A stretch of DNA of 64,000 bases from NCBI GenBank assembly GCA_018524725.1, contig JAEUWP010000562.1, positions 310,001-374,000 of the forward strand, written 5' to 3'. Shown here piece by piece: positions 47,022-58,376 of this stretch (its first letter is position 1; each line of letters opens with the position of its first letter). Under the pieces are notes generated by a model, which saw only the letters and a program-made list of their open reading frames with translations, searched no databases and was not told the DNA's origin. Origin of the DNA: Podaxis mareebaensis (taxonomy: Eukaryota; Basidiomycota; Agaricomycetes; Agaricales; Agaricaceae). The position numbers and the translations under genes are program-made.

Positions 47022-48329
47022 GTGCCGGCGGCCAGTTTATCCTTGGAGTACTTACTCCTCGTTTTCAGGTGAAACCTTTGTGCCGGCCCAGGCCCTCCAA
47101 TCAAACGTGCATTTCGCAACTTTTTCGTAACAACGGGTGGGCGGTTGTGAGTCCACCACATTCCTCGATTGGATTCTGACTCATTTTCTTGGCTCTCTAC
47201 GGGGTTTCTAAGATATCTTGATATTCCCCACACCCGTGATAGAAAGAATTTCCAATTTTCGGGAGATTCAATGCGTGCTGATAATATTCATATTGCGTAC
47301 ATAATCCGGTAACTGTAACCTATAAGTTTGACCAGAAAACCGTGACAAGGAATGGCGAGGTGAACCTGAATATGGACGGATATGGACCCCGAAAGTAACT
47401 GAGGGGGTGGTTTGCAACCAGCAGTGACCCATGCCTCCGGTAACTTGATTGATGCATGAGGCCTACACGAATCGGTATTACTTTCTATAGAACTGTACAT
47501 CCGTCACTATAAGCGTTATTGATTGTCAAGTTCTCGTTTTAGTTCAAAACCTCGCAATAGCCGCCCGCCAAATATATCAACATTCTTCGGCGAAAGGATG
47601 TCGACCTTGAAACAAGTCATCTGAATCATTGCGACTGTCCAGGCATCAACGAATCAAGGCAAGACGTCAGGATGAGACTATATGGTCTCATTATATTCTC
47701 TTTCTCGATCGAAGCCTCCCTACGTAAATTGTGTACATCTATTTCCTCCAGAAGCAAATTGAATACGATTACAAGGTTATTCTACTCTAGAAACCGTTAA
47801 TCTTCTGTGCGACGGAATCAATCACATAACCACTAAGTCCATAAGGAGTGAAGCGGAGAGGGTAAAATATATGTAAGGGACCAGCGTGCAGGCAAAACGT
47901 AGGGAAGAGGCTGCAAAAGGGGGTGGAGCAAGGTCAGGTGGATTGTTGTGACCTCTCGGGTTCTCTAGTAGGAGTGCCCATGAGGGTACTTACAGCTAGG
48001 CCTTCCTGCGCGTTTGTTCTAGCCGAAATTCAAATGCGCCACTGGAAACCTTAGGACCTCCAAATCCCGCCCACAGCGCAATCTCCGCAACAAGCAAGCC
48101 AGATTCGAGAAAAGCTGACGGCGCTACATATCAGCGCTCGCAAGAAAGCCGCCCAATCTCAAATCATTGAATATACGAAATCCATCCGAACAGAAAAATA
48201 TATCCTCAAATGCATCCACCACGATTAAAGGGACGAAATTACAAAGACAGTAAATAACATGCACACGCGGGTTCGATGAGAACAGTGGAGAAAATGAACC
48301 TACATGCAACCCACCGCCACGCCCACTGC

Positions 48330-51300
48330 TCACACCTTCATATCGGGACTTCGTTCCGTGGACGGTATCTCGGGCAACGGAGCCTCCGGCACCGATCCTA
48401 TACGAGGCGACGCAACAGGCGTTCCGGCCTCCTCGTGTCCATTTTGACGCGACAAGGGCGAGGCTCCGGTAAGTTTTTCTTGCATGTCAGACCCAGCTCC
48501 ATCGATAGGAGGTGGAGAAGCGCTAAGAACACGGTCCGGAACGGAAGGTGTAGATGCGTTCAATGCCAAATTGCTTGTCGAAGAGGCTTCGCTCCCAAGG
48601 GCCAACGTGCTTGCACTTGCCAACACGTTCTGCATAAAGAGGCTGCCTGTGGGTGACTTTGCCGGCAGCGGTGGAGGCGGAGGAGTCGATGTCGATGTTC
48701 TCGGACTCGTAGAAGCCTGGCTTGGAATGGGCAAATCTTTCTCGGCAGTTTTCTTGGTATTATTTGCACTGGCGTTGGACCGCGATAATAGCCCCTTTAG
48801 ACGCTGGTTTGCTGTCAGTGTATTCGAACGTGTTGGAGTAGGGACGAGCATGGGCGTAGGCACGTTCGCACGTGGGATCTGTTCCTCAGAGACCACGGTC
48901 TCTAGCATTCCCATAGGTGCTACGACATTCTTGAGCCCAGAAAGTTCCTTATGTAGGAACTTGGCATCTGCAAGCAACCTGCAAAAGCAAGCGGGTTTTA
49001 TAAATAGTACCCCAAAGTTTTTGGGAGTGGGCAAGTAGTCAAGGCCAAGAGCCAATACGCGTAGACATGTTTAGGGACAGATATGCAAAAGAAAACATAC
49101 ATCAAGTTTGATCAGCATGTGATCTCTGACACCATATTTTGTGACGGGGAAGCTCTCACCTGGCTTTGGCCTCCTGGTTAGGGAGTTCAATCTTCCCGTA
49201 TACTTCCGACAGGCGGTGATTGATCCCAGCAAAGACTTCTGTCATCACGTACTACGCGCGCAACGGTGCAAAAGCCATCATTAGCACCATCATCGCTCGA
49301 TACAAAAAAAAACAGGCCAAAATTAAACTTGCAAGTCAAAAAAGATCCTCGGAGGGAATGAAAGGGTGGCAGAGGGCCTCCAATCCCACAACTCCACCGC
49401 AGGATAGCCGAGGAAAACTAGAAGAGACGAAAGATAACAACAATGACGCATTCTCACCTCAACAACCGCCGCAGATAGATATCTTGACAGGACCTTGTGT
49501 AGGGTGACAGTTTCCTTGACTAGTGTTTGCATATAGCCATTAACACCGCCATCATTCGGCTGACTCCAATCTATCGCCTAGCGGAGGTCGATAAAGATTG
49601 AGAGCAAGAAATAACCCCAACACCAAGTAAGGTTGTAAATTTATCATCAGTTCCATATCTCGGCATAGCGTAGGAGGTACGCACCTTTAGGGACTCAATA
49701 TGAGCAGTCAACCTGTCACCCATGATCGAAATGAGTTTCGCGTGAATCTCGGTCTGATGCACTTGATAGTCCTATTCATGTCCACAGGTCAGCACGCAAT
49801 ACTCGTATTACCAGTAGAATGGAAGAAGCGAGAGGCTCAAAATAAACTATCCAGGAAAATTTAGCATTAAACGTTGAGACGTGCCGTGTGACGCTGCATG
49901 ATCATTCCAGCCAGGCCAGGAAGCTTTAAAGCGAGAAGAAGGCACTTAGGCGTGTTCCCCTGCATTGGCTATCAAGTAATCGGCTGCGGGTGTCACCACT
50001 GATTTCGGCTCTTCCCCTGGTATGGCAAAGATGCTCGCGCACCACCACGAATCCACAAGGCGCAATTCATCAACAAGGTGTTAAACAAACTTGCGCCACG
50101 TAGGCACAAAAACGCGTTAGCCGTAAGAACGACAAGAAGTCTTGTCAAATGAGTCACACGACGTCGCCCCAGATTGGAGTTTATGACAAGTAAAATGCAG
50201 TAAGACGCAAAGAAACGAAGAACCAGAACACCACCAGATGCCAAACAACTTACCCTCTTCAGTTTATCAAAATCGACCAACAGAACCGCTTCAGCTTGAT
50301 TCAGATGCCTCCTAAACGTCTCCCGCACATATGGAATCAATTCTGACACAACACTCAATGACTGTGATGCCAGGGCTATAATAAACAACCCCATCAGTCA
50401 TCAAACGCCTCATCGTAATACCATGAAAAGGGACAAGAGCAAAAACAAGTCGGGCCAACGGCTCGGGAAATCGGGAAATGCCACAATGTGGCTGAGGCGT
50501 GGCACACGACCCACAGCGGCTCCAACTCCCTCTGGTTTTACTTCTACCCCAAAGATTGTTCCCCGTTGCCCAACGACCAGAAGAGGAAGCAAAAGAAGCA
50601 AGATAATAAAGTGTACAAGAAGTGGAAAAGAGAATGGGGTTCTGGAATGGGAGGAAGCAATGACGAAAGACGAACCTAGGTGCTTTGCGGTGATATGCTT
50701 CAAACCCGCACTCCTCATCGCACCAGCACCCAACACAAGTTGACACGTTCGGGAATTGAACGTCATTAGAAACTCGACAACTTTGTTGATGGTATCTTTC
50801 GTCAGTGTGCTGTCACATTTCGTAGTCCATGAATCAGATTCCAGGTGAGGAGCAAAAGAGCGGTCTTGCGTACCTGAGGTTGATCACAATTTTGAGGTAA
50901 TCGACTAGCAGAATTAGGACCTCCGCGGTCGCAGCGACGATGTAATATGACCGATCCTCAACCTTCAAATGCTTCGTATTGCCCTTGTTCGAACCCTTTG
51001 GCTCCAAGGTCGACACCGTCCCCGTCTCGCTCAACTCTGCATAGCTCTTCGTCGGAGGTAGCGTCCGCGAACTCGCCGTGGGTGTCCGGGGCGTTGGACT
51101 CGACGGGGATGGCGAAGAAGTGCCATTCCCCGTCCCTTTTCCATTCATCCCAACCCCATTCATAGCATTCAGATTCCCAAACGCAGCGCCCTCCGCACCA
51201 ACTCTCAACTCCTCGGCATCACTAACTGCACACTTCACAAGCACATCTACAACACCCTGCACCTCCCCGGTAACCTCGACCTGATTCCACATCTCATCCA

Positions 51301-53635
51301 ACACAACCCTGGCACACCGTTCAATTCTTCCCTGATGGAATTTACTTAGATATACCGAGGCTTGGCGGACGACGACTCCACGCAGACCAATAATCATACG
51401 TCTGCAGATGACTTCGCATTTGACAACAAAGGCCATCGAGTCGAAGTATAAGGCAAGGAAGTGTGGTAGAGGAAGGAGGGCGTGTACATCGGTACAGGCG
51501 TGTAGGAGTTTGGAAGAGGTTGTATGTGAGAGTTCGGTTGTTGAGGAGAGGAGATCGCTAAGGTCTTCGGTGATGTTGGGGTGAGACAAGGGTTTGGATG
51601 TGGAGTATTTCCTGAATGCTGTGGTTCTGCAAGGGGTATGTTAACGGGAAGGATGGACGAGAAGGTCGCATGCGCACTGTATTGATTCTAATAGGTTATT
51701 AATGATATCATTTTGCGCCTGGATGCCTTCAATGACTGCCAAAAACTGCCTGTACACCCCTTGCAGGATCGGCATAAAGTCCTTGTGCTCCATATTTTTT
51801 AAGTGCTGGATTAAGCTAGCCCTTGGAGAAAAGCAATTTGAGCTCAAGAGAGGCAAACACACATGGAAATAACTCACCTGTTTTCTTCTTTATCCTCGTC
51901 CCACTCTTTATCATACCCGTCAATCGCCTTCTTCACCACGCTTCTCACCTCGCCCAACACAACCTCTCTCCAACTCGATATCGCATCCTTAAGTCCTTTA
52001 GTCCGCGTCAAGTTCTGCAGCAAGGGCTTCAATCTATCCCGCAACCCTTCATCCTTCTCCTTATCATCCCCATGTCCGTTGACTTTTGCGTCTTGAGAGC
52101 CCCGAGCACGGCTAACACGTTCCTCAAGATCATGCCTCAAAACCACAACCAACTCTTGTGACAAACTTGTCGCAATCTCCAGCGTCAGCGCACGTAGATG
52201 ATCCGGCAACTCTGAAAACGCTGCAAGCGCAGACAATGGGAACCCAAGCAACGGCTTCCGTTCCTGCACACCGTCTTCATCTTCTTCCTCCGTCTCCTCA
52301 ACCATCGTCTCCAACTTAGTCCCAACACCTCCATTAACCTTCTCCACTTCCTTTCCATCCTCACCCTCCCACATCCTCTCCAGTTCCTCCACAACACCCA
52401 ACGCCTCTCCCCACTGCCCAGCCCCAACGAACTCTTTCGCAACTCTCGACGTTTCCACAACATTCCCAACACCTCTCACAAATTCCCTCACCTTCGCGAC
52501 CTTCTCCACTTCTCGACTCTTCTTCACAACTTCTAGCCCCTTCTTCGCGGTCTTCTCATCCACATCTCTCAACAAACTACGAAGTTTGGATATCCGATCT
52601 AAACAAACATCGGATTCGGATTGCAGGTCTTGGAGGTTCGTGAGAGCGGCAAAGAAGGATGTAGACCGGAGAGAGATTTCCCGTACAAGGTGTTGTTCGA
52701 CTGTATCCGCGTAATGAGAGAATTTGTCAAGGAGAGGAGGGGTGTGTGAGAGGGACGAGGAGGTTGGATCAGTTATATAGTCCACTGGCGCTGGTGTTGT
52801 GGATCCTGATGACGTTGAAGTTGAATTCGGTGTGGGTGTTGTTGGAGAAAGGCTGGGGTTATCGAACTGCTCGGTGACTTTTGCAAAAGTGGTTGGATCT
52901 GCGAGGTTGAAGGATTGTTCAAAGAACACGGGAGGTACGGTTTCGAGTGGAGGGATTGTCCGAGTGGGTGTGGTGATGATGGATGTTCGGCGGGATGGTG
53001 TAGTGGCTGTAGGTGTAAGGTCGGAAGCTATGGATGGACGAGGGGTGGTGTTTTCATCGCCGTTGTCTTGGGAGTTGGAATGATGGAGTTGTGCCTGGCC
53101 TTCACGTCCGAGTCTGTTGTTTCGTTCGAATTGTTCCCATTCAGGTGCTATGGCCCGGAGATACGAGTCAAAGTCCTTTCGGCGGACGCGCGGGAGACCT
53201 GCGGGAGGTACGGCTGGCAGGGAAGAGTGCGGCTTGGGAGGAGCTTGCTTCTTGTGTGGGTTATTAAGGACTGTAGATATCGCTGTAAACGTCCCGAGGT
53301 ATTGTGATGAGTGTGAGGCCTCGATATGTGATATAATGACAATCGTCCATACCATGGAAGCCGTATTTCGAGCTACTCCATTCATTAGGCAGTGCACCAA
53401 GAGAAAGTGTCGTCGTCGACGTGTTCAAGACACCCAGAGGGAAGGGGGTAAGTGTAGGCTGGTTAAAGTAATCCGCCCCTCGTCCTTCCGTTGTACCGGA
53501 CACGCTCTCAGGCCCCGGTCTGCGGGACGATGGGTCCCAAGTAAACCTGTACGGACGCGCAATGGGGGTTTGTTCTGCAGCAGGACTTGCATTTGCAGGA
53601 CTTGAAGGACGGGAAGGAGTTGAGATTTCTGACAT
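48330..53635 (-). CDS. VPS54: GARP complex subunit VPS54
   Basis: Part of the tether that brings endosome-derived vesicles to the trans-Golgi. MSEISTPSRPSSPANASPAA starts a Ser/Pro-rich leader; LRAIAPEWEQFERNNRLGRE is conserved in the family. FSHYADTVEQHLVREISLRS begins the coiled tethering region (LQSESDVCLDRISKLRSLL). KPLLGFPLSALAAFSELPDH and SQELVVVLRHDLEERVSR lie in the middle. The C-terminal Vps54 domain includes HQTEIHAKLISIMGDRLTAH, VNGYMQTLVKETVTLHKVLS and FAGINHRLSEVYGKIELPNQ, then LLADAKFLHKELSGLKNV. A tail of about 200 residues after this is Ser/Pro-rich and disordered. Many introns. It is head-to-head with the metaxin-like gene. Confidence 0.93.
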
Positions 53636-53738
53636 ATTATGGGATGGAAGTGAGCGTCGACGTGTTAAAGGGAATAAATAATTATGGATTACATCCAATT
53701 GCCTTTTTCGACTTGTCTCCTCCCCACTCAACTCACCC
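53636..53738. promoter_or_regulatory. Compact bidirectional promoter, VPS54 and metaxin-like gene
   Basis: Only 103 bases separate the opposed start codons. The interval has an AT-rich centre (GGAATAAATAATTATGG, about 53671-53687) and a CCAAT at 53695-53699. The leaders of both genes must be very short or overlap. Confidence 0.55.
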
Positions 53739-54809
53739 ATGGGCTCGGAGGCCAAGACTCGGATCCCTGCGCCTCTCGCTGCGTTCATAACAAAATTCCC
53801 TTTGGCAACACATCCTCGTATACCTCTCCCACCCAACAAGTATCGTCCAGTACAGACTGCCACGCTATGGATAAGTCCACCGATCGGCTACAATTCAACT
53901 GACGGGTCCACACCGACTGGGACTTCCCCCACGGCGGACAATATTCCCAACCTTCTCAGCGCAGACGTAGAGTGTTTGAAATGGCAAGCATATATTGCGC
54001 TACGCGGTCTCAATTCCATTCGCGTTAGGTTCGATGTTTCGCCCGATGGAGCTCTCGAAGGTCGCTTGCCGAATTTACACGTACCACTTTCGGAGGCCGT
54101 CCTTCCCAAAGACGAGCAGTCGGGTGGGAGTAGGAAAGAAGAGGAGGAGCAGGATGGAGAATTGTTGGCCGCGCGGATGATTCCTACATGGGTGGATGCA
54201 AAACTAGGCGTGGACAGTTCTGCAGACGCAAATGAAGGGTACATGGATGAAAGTGCAAGGGATGAGAGTAGGGCTTGGGTATCACTGCTCGAAGGCGCGG
54301 TTCACGCTGCTCTGGTGCGTGTTTTCGTTGCTTGTCATTGGTTTCAGGCTCAGTGTGAATAGATTCTTGCACAACCAAAGCCTTCATACTGGCATACTCT
54401 CCTATTCCCCTCAAACAAACCAGAGCAAAATCCCCTCGCGTCACTGCTAACACCACCACCTGCACCCCTCACTGGATACTTCTCTCTTCTTCCGCCATGG
54501 GGAACTCGGTTATCTCGGTCTGCCATTATGACGCAATACCGCGAAGCTATTGCAGCTCTCTCTGAACGCCTCGGCACGGACAAATGGTTCTTGGGCTCTG
54601 CGTAAGTTGAGAAAGACGCGTCATTGGACTTAGCATTGATTCGGATTTTGTTTAGCGACCCGACACCCCTCGATGCACTAGCATTCGCATACCTCCACTG
54701 CATCCTATACTCCTCCGATTCTATCCGAGTAGAAGTCACGAAACGTGTTAACCTCGTCGCTTGGGAATGGCGTGTTCGCGGCATCATACGCGCTGCTTTC
54801 ACACAATGA
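53739..54809 (+). CDS. Metaxin/SAM37-like mitochondrial outer-membrane import protein
   Basis: Metaxins belong to the SAM complex that inserts beta-barrel proteins into the mitochondrial outer membrane. MGSEAKTRIPAPLAAFITKF opens the protein. LLSADVECLKWQAYIALRGL and NSIRVRFDVSPDGALEGRLP form the thioredoxin-like metaxin N-domain. WVSLLEGAVHAALILAQPKP and TRLSRSAIMTQYREAIAALS lead to the GST-C-like domain with FLGSATPTPLDALAFAYLHC, the family signature. The ending is NLVAWEWRVRGIIRAAFTQ. Two introns. No clear C-terminal membrane anchor is visible. Assignment as metaxin is firm; the exact orthologue (Sam37 or Sam35) is not. Confidence 0.82.
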
Positions 54810-55038
54810 AAGTGTAAAACACAACCCACCTTTCACTACATCCGCGCTTCTAGAGACATTATGCTGGGACCGGTATAAAAACACCACCTTAATATATTAT
54901 CCCACCTATCATTATGCATTAATCCACGTATCTCTGAAAGAAAGAGGAAAAACAGAGTGGGTAATCAGAGTAGAGAGGTGAAAGGGCAATACGAGGGTAG
55001 TCTAGTGGTATTCCAACCAGTTTCCCAATTATGTAGGT

Positions 55039-56158
55039 CTATTGCACACCGTCTGTGGTGTCAGCTGCTCCATTTGATCCCAACAAAGCCGTCCGCTCGG
55101 TATTTTTGGGCTCGAACCTCTTCCGCAATGCGGCAATCATCTTCGTAAACCTGCTTATGTGTCAAAAATGGATCGGACGCCGAGTAACTGGGCAAGAACG
55201 TACCAGAATATATTCAGACCCATAAGGATGAAGTTACCAACCCCGTAGACGAGGATGTAGAAGACGGGAACGTCACGCCAGACGTCGGGGAGCGTGATGA
55301 AGAAGCATGTCGAGATGTATCCGCCGTAAATCAGCCTCACTCCGAAGAAGGCAACAAGTAGCAAAAGTCCATTGACGAGCTGGAAGGTCGTGCCAGTGTT
55401 ACCAGTCTTATCCAAAAACCTAGACAGACGTAACGATCAGTGACGTCTTTATCAGAGCATAATAACACAATGCCGAACAACTCACCAATGAATATTCAAA
55501 AAGACGGTGCTGATCTCCCATAAAAGACAACGGGTAGCATAATATGCCACAAATGGTTTCTGCGCGGAGTAAAGCATCAGGGAACATCATTCGAAGACTC
55601 ATTTTAGCACATATGAACGGAGTCACGCAAGCCGACCACGCGACGTCACCACGGACTCGGACATCAACTCACATAGGTGAGGACATAGACCAACAAACAC
55701 GCGATACCATGGACGACGAACCCAAAGTCGACATAGTTGACGATAGCGTCGAGCGAGTCCCAGAGGAAGTAGCCCACAGCGATGCCATGTACAAAACCCG
55801 TAGTGTTACTCCATCCATAGAACCTGTCCGCCTTGCGATCTGGAGTTTCGGTCCAAATGCTGTAGAAAGCTCCCGCAACGATGATAATACTATGAACCTG
55901 CGAGACTACATGTATCGCCCTGTCATCCAAGAAGCCAAAATCAGCTATAATAATATCCCAGTGCCACAGCACTAACCAGTTGTTCTTAGTAGCTCTACTC
56001 TTTGTACCATAGGCAACGGGGAACCAACGCGAGCAGATCCAGGGTGCAAGGACGAGATGGACAAAGGTAAATCCCGCAAAAGACCAGAGAATGGTTGGGA
56101 TATGCGGGGGGATCTTTGTGAGGCCGAGGGTGTCGCTGAGGAAGAGCGGGAGCCCCAT
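55039..56158 (-). CDS. TLC (TRAM-LAG1-CLN8) domain multi-pass membrane protein
   Basis: TLC proteins sit in the endoplasmic reticulum or plasma membrane and affect ceramide or phospholipid composition. MGLPLFLSDTLGLTKIPPHI precedes the first hydrophobic segment (ILWSFAGFTFVHLVLAPWI). Next come WLVLWHWDIIIADFGFLDDR, VVSQVHSIIIVAGAFYSIWT and GFVHGIAVGYFLWDSLDAIV, the last typical of the TLC core, then WEISTVFLNIHWFLDKTGN and LVNGLLLLVAFFGVRLIYGG. The last intron joins NIFW to FTKMIAALRKRFEPKNTERT, which has the usual basic cytosolic tail after the final helix; the stop is at 55039. A lone Lag1 motif with paired His is absent, so it is not a ceramide synthase. The substrate is unknown. Confidence 0.85.
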
Positions 56159-56247
56159 GGATGGGTGGTGGTGGTGGGAAGTTAAAGACTCGAGTGACCT
56201 ATTTATAAAATTTATGAATATTTCAAATCTGGCCTCGCTCTTTCCGG
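56159..56247. promoter_or_regulatory. Compact bidirectional promoter, TLC gene and TilS-like gene
   Basis: Only 89 bases lie between opposed start codons. CTATTTATAAAATTTATG (about 56198-56215) is AT-rich and TATA-like on the plus strand, facing the TilS-like gene. Confidence 0.5.
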
Positions 56248-58308
56248 ATGCGTCCTCTTCCAATCTCCCGTGAAGAGTTTGCCCGCTTCTTCCAGCGCAC
56301 AAAACCACCTACAGGCTGGCCACAACACATCGGTACTGCTCTTGCAATTACCTTCGTCTTTATTCTAACGCGTTTTTGCAGGCGTCGCGAACTCCGGAGG
56401 ACCAGACTCGACGTGTTTGTTATTCCTCATAGAGCGGTACATCCAAGACTCTACTCCATCCCCAACAACCTCCCCCTCCCGCGTATTCTCACTCACAATC
56501 GACCATGCGCTCCAGGCCTCCTCGGAAGCCATGGCAGCCCATTGCACACGAACCGCTGCGTCCCTCCGTATCCCTCACATTACCACAAAAATCCCGTGGG
56601 GGACACATCCCTTCCCTCCCCGACCTGACGCCTCACAGTCATTCGAGGCCACAGCCCGCGTAGCGCGGTACAGCCTGCTCTGGAAAAATATGCAACAGGA
56701 AAATATTGGCGTGTTGGCTCTCGGGCACCATGCGGACGATCAGGTCGAGACTGCGTTGATGCGTCTCGGAAGGCAGAGTTCCGAATTGGGTGGACGGGGC
56801 ATGCTTTGGTGTAGGCGCTGGGGCATGGGGATGAAGAATGACCTGGAGTGGGTGGGGCATGAAGGGATGAATAAGTGGGTTATTAGGCCCATGTTGGAGA
56901 TTCCAAAGGTACTTTTGCCGCGTTCCTCGTGTTGGTTTGTGGGTAACTGAGTGTATGCGCGATTTTTAGGACCGGATACTCGCGACTTGCGAGGAAAATG
57001 AGTTGAGCTATGTCACTGACCCTACCAACTTCCAACCGGACATTACATTGCGCAATGCTTTGCGTACAATAATTAGCAGCGTGGACAAGGGTGTAAGCAA
57101 TATTCCACCATATTTCCTCCCCCACTTTTTGAAACCCCTCATAGGAAAAGTCACCAGACTCGAGCACATTCCCTCCAAAGATCCAAGAACAACTCGAAGC
57201 AATCAACAAAACTATATCCTCCTTCCCAAACCTCTCCGTTGACCTCAACAGCCCCTCGGACCACCTCCGAGCCGCCGTGAAAGCGATTGACGTCTTCGCA
57301 GCCGACATCGAAAACCAAGGTACATCCTCATCCATCTCCCACCAGATGCAACTAACACCCCCACTCCCAACAGCAACAAGCCAACTCGAGAAAACCCGAC
57401 TCCCATCCCCAGAAGGTACATTTATCCTCACCAGCCGCGCCATACAAGACATCACAAACCCCCTCCTCCGACGCGCCATGATCCTCCGTATCCTCCGTTA
57501 CACCTCCTTCCAACCATGGGGTTCCCTACGCGCTCAAGCTCGGCGCTCCCGACACTCCCTAGACCAGATCATTAACAAAGTCTGGCATCCAGACCCCTTT
57601 TACGCTGGTATTCACCCCTTCGTCGGAGGGGGTGGCGTCCTCTGGACCCCTGTAGTCGTGGACACGACCGAAGCCACTGCCAGTTTCCTCGATACGGCTG
57701 GGAGGATTAAGAAACCCAACCCAGATGACATCGCCAAAAGGAGGACGTGGTTGGGGAAGGGTGTGCTTGGGTGGATGGCTACGAGACAACCACCTCATAG
57801 ACCGGAAAAGATGAGGGAGTATGGGTTGGAAGATTCTTTGAATGTGGATTTGACGAAGACGTTGAGGGAGGGGTTGAAAGCTTGGGATGAGGGGAAAGGG
57901 AGTGGACCGCAATTCGTTGAGGTGCTGTGGGATTGTCGGTTCCTGATTCGATTTGACTTGGAAAAAATGCCGCAAAATGTCAAAAACATGCTACTGCAAG
58001 ACGAATCCGACAAACCAAGGCTTGCAGTTCGTTGGTGGACGAAATACTACTATCCGAAAATTGTGCTCGTTCCTGAGAATGGGCAGGTAGCTTGGGCAGA
58101 AGGCGAGGATAGGGAAGTGGTGTTACATTCCAATATCGACTCGCACAAAGCTCCTATGCTGCTTGCGTTGAGACCCGATACCAAAAAAACAGTTTCGACC
58201 ACTATGTTGAACAAGAGGTACAAGGAGGGCAAAACTAGAGGCAACACACCGCTCATCGCGTCCGACTGGATATCCACAGCCTGGATACGCACCCTCGACC
58301 AGACCTAG
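56248..58308 (+). CDS. tRNA(Ile)-lysidine synthetase-like PP-loop ATPase (TilS/MesJ family)
   Basis: TilS converts the anticodon cytidine of tRNA-Ile(CAU) to lysidine so that it reads AUA. The start MRPLPISREEFARFFQRTKP is joined by an intron to GVANSGGPDSTCLLF, the PP-loop SGGxDS. Next are FSLTIDHALQASSEAMAAH, ATARVARYSLLWKNM (the family R.xRY string) and GVLALGHHADDQVETALMRL, where HHADDQVET is diagnostic. WVIRPMLEIPKDRILATCEE and ELSYVTDPTNFQPDITLRNA complete the catalytic domain. A long C-terminal extension of about 350 residues follows, with RLAVRWWTKYYYPKIVL and the end STAWIRTLDQT, and no domain I recognise. In fungi the function is presumably mitochondrial, but the N-terminus is only weakly import-like. 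Confidence 0.88.
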
Positions 58309-58376
58309 ACCCCGCGAACCTTGACCCTCTTCGTTGTACATACATTCATAAACTACACCATGCCACACCACTGAAC

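Larger units (their letters stand above)
42271..48329. other. Gene-poor block of about 6 kb
   Basis: The first kilobase is pyrimidine-rich and probably the promoter and leader of the Ecl1-like gene. Beyond about 43.2 kb I could support no gene: frames are short, scattered on both strands, and give no recognised domain or splice chain. Two short GC-rich inverted repeats are listed separately. The rest of the interval has balanced composition and no long direct repeats seen by eye. It may hold decayed transposon sequence or non-coding transcripts. Confidence 0.5.

Noticed and set aside
54993..55045. tRNA-like A-box (GTAGTCTAGTGGTA) at about 54996-55010
   Set aside because: No matching B-box (GGTTCGANTCC-like) or acceptor stem follows; the sequence lies in the 3' side of the TLC gene.
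56248..58308. Recent bacterial transfer of the TilS-like gene
   Set aside because: The gene has several fungal-type introns and local base composition, and such genes are known in many fungi; recent transfer is not supported.
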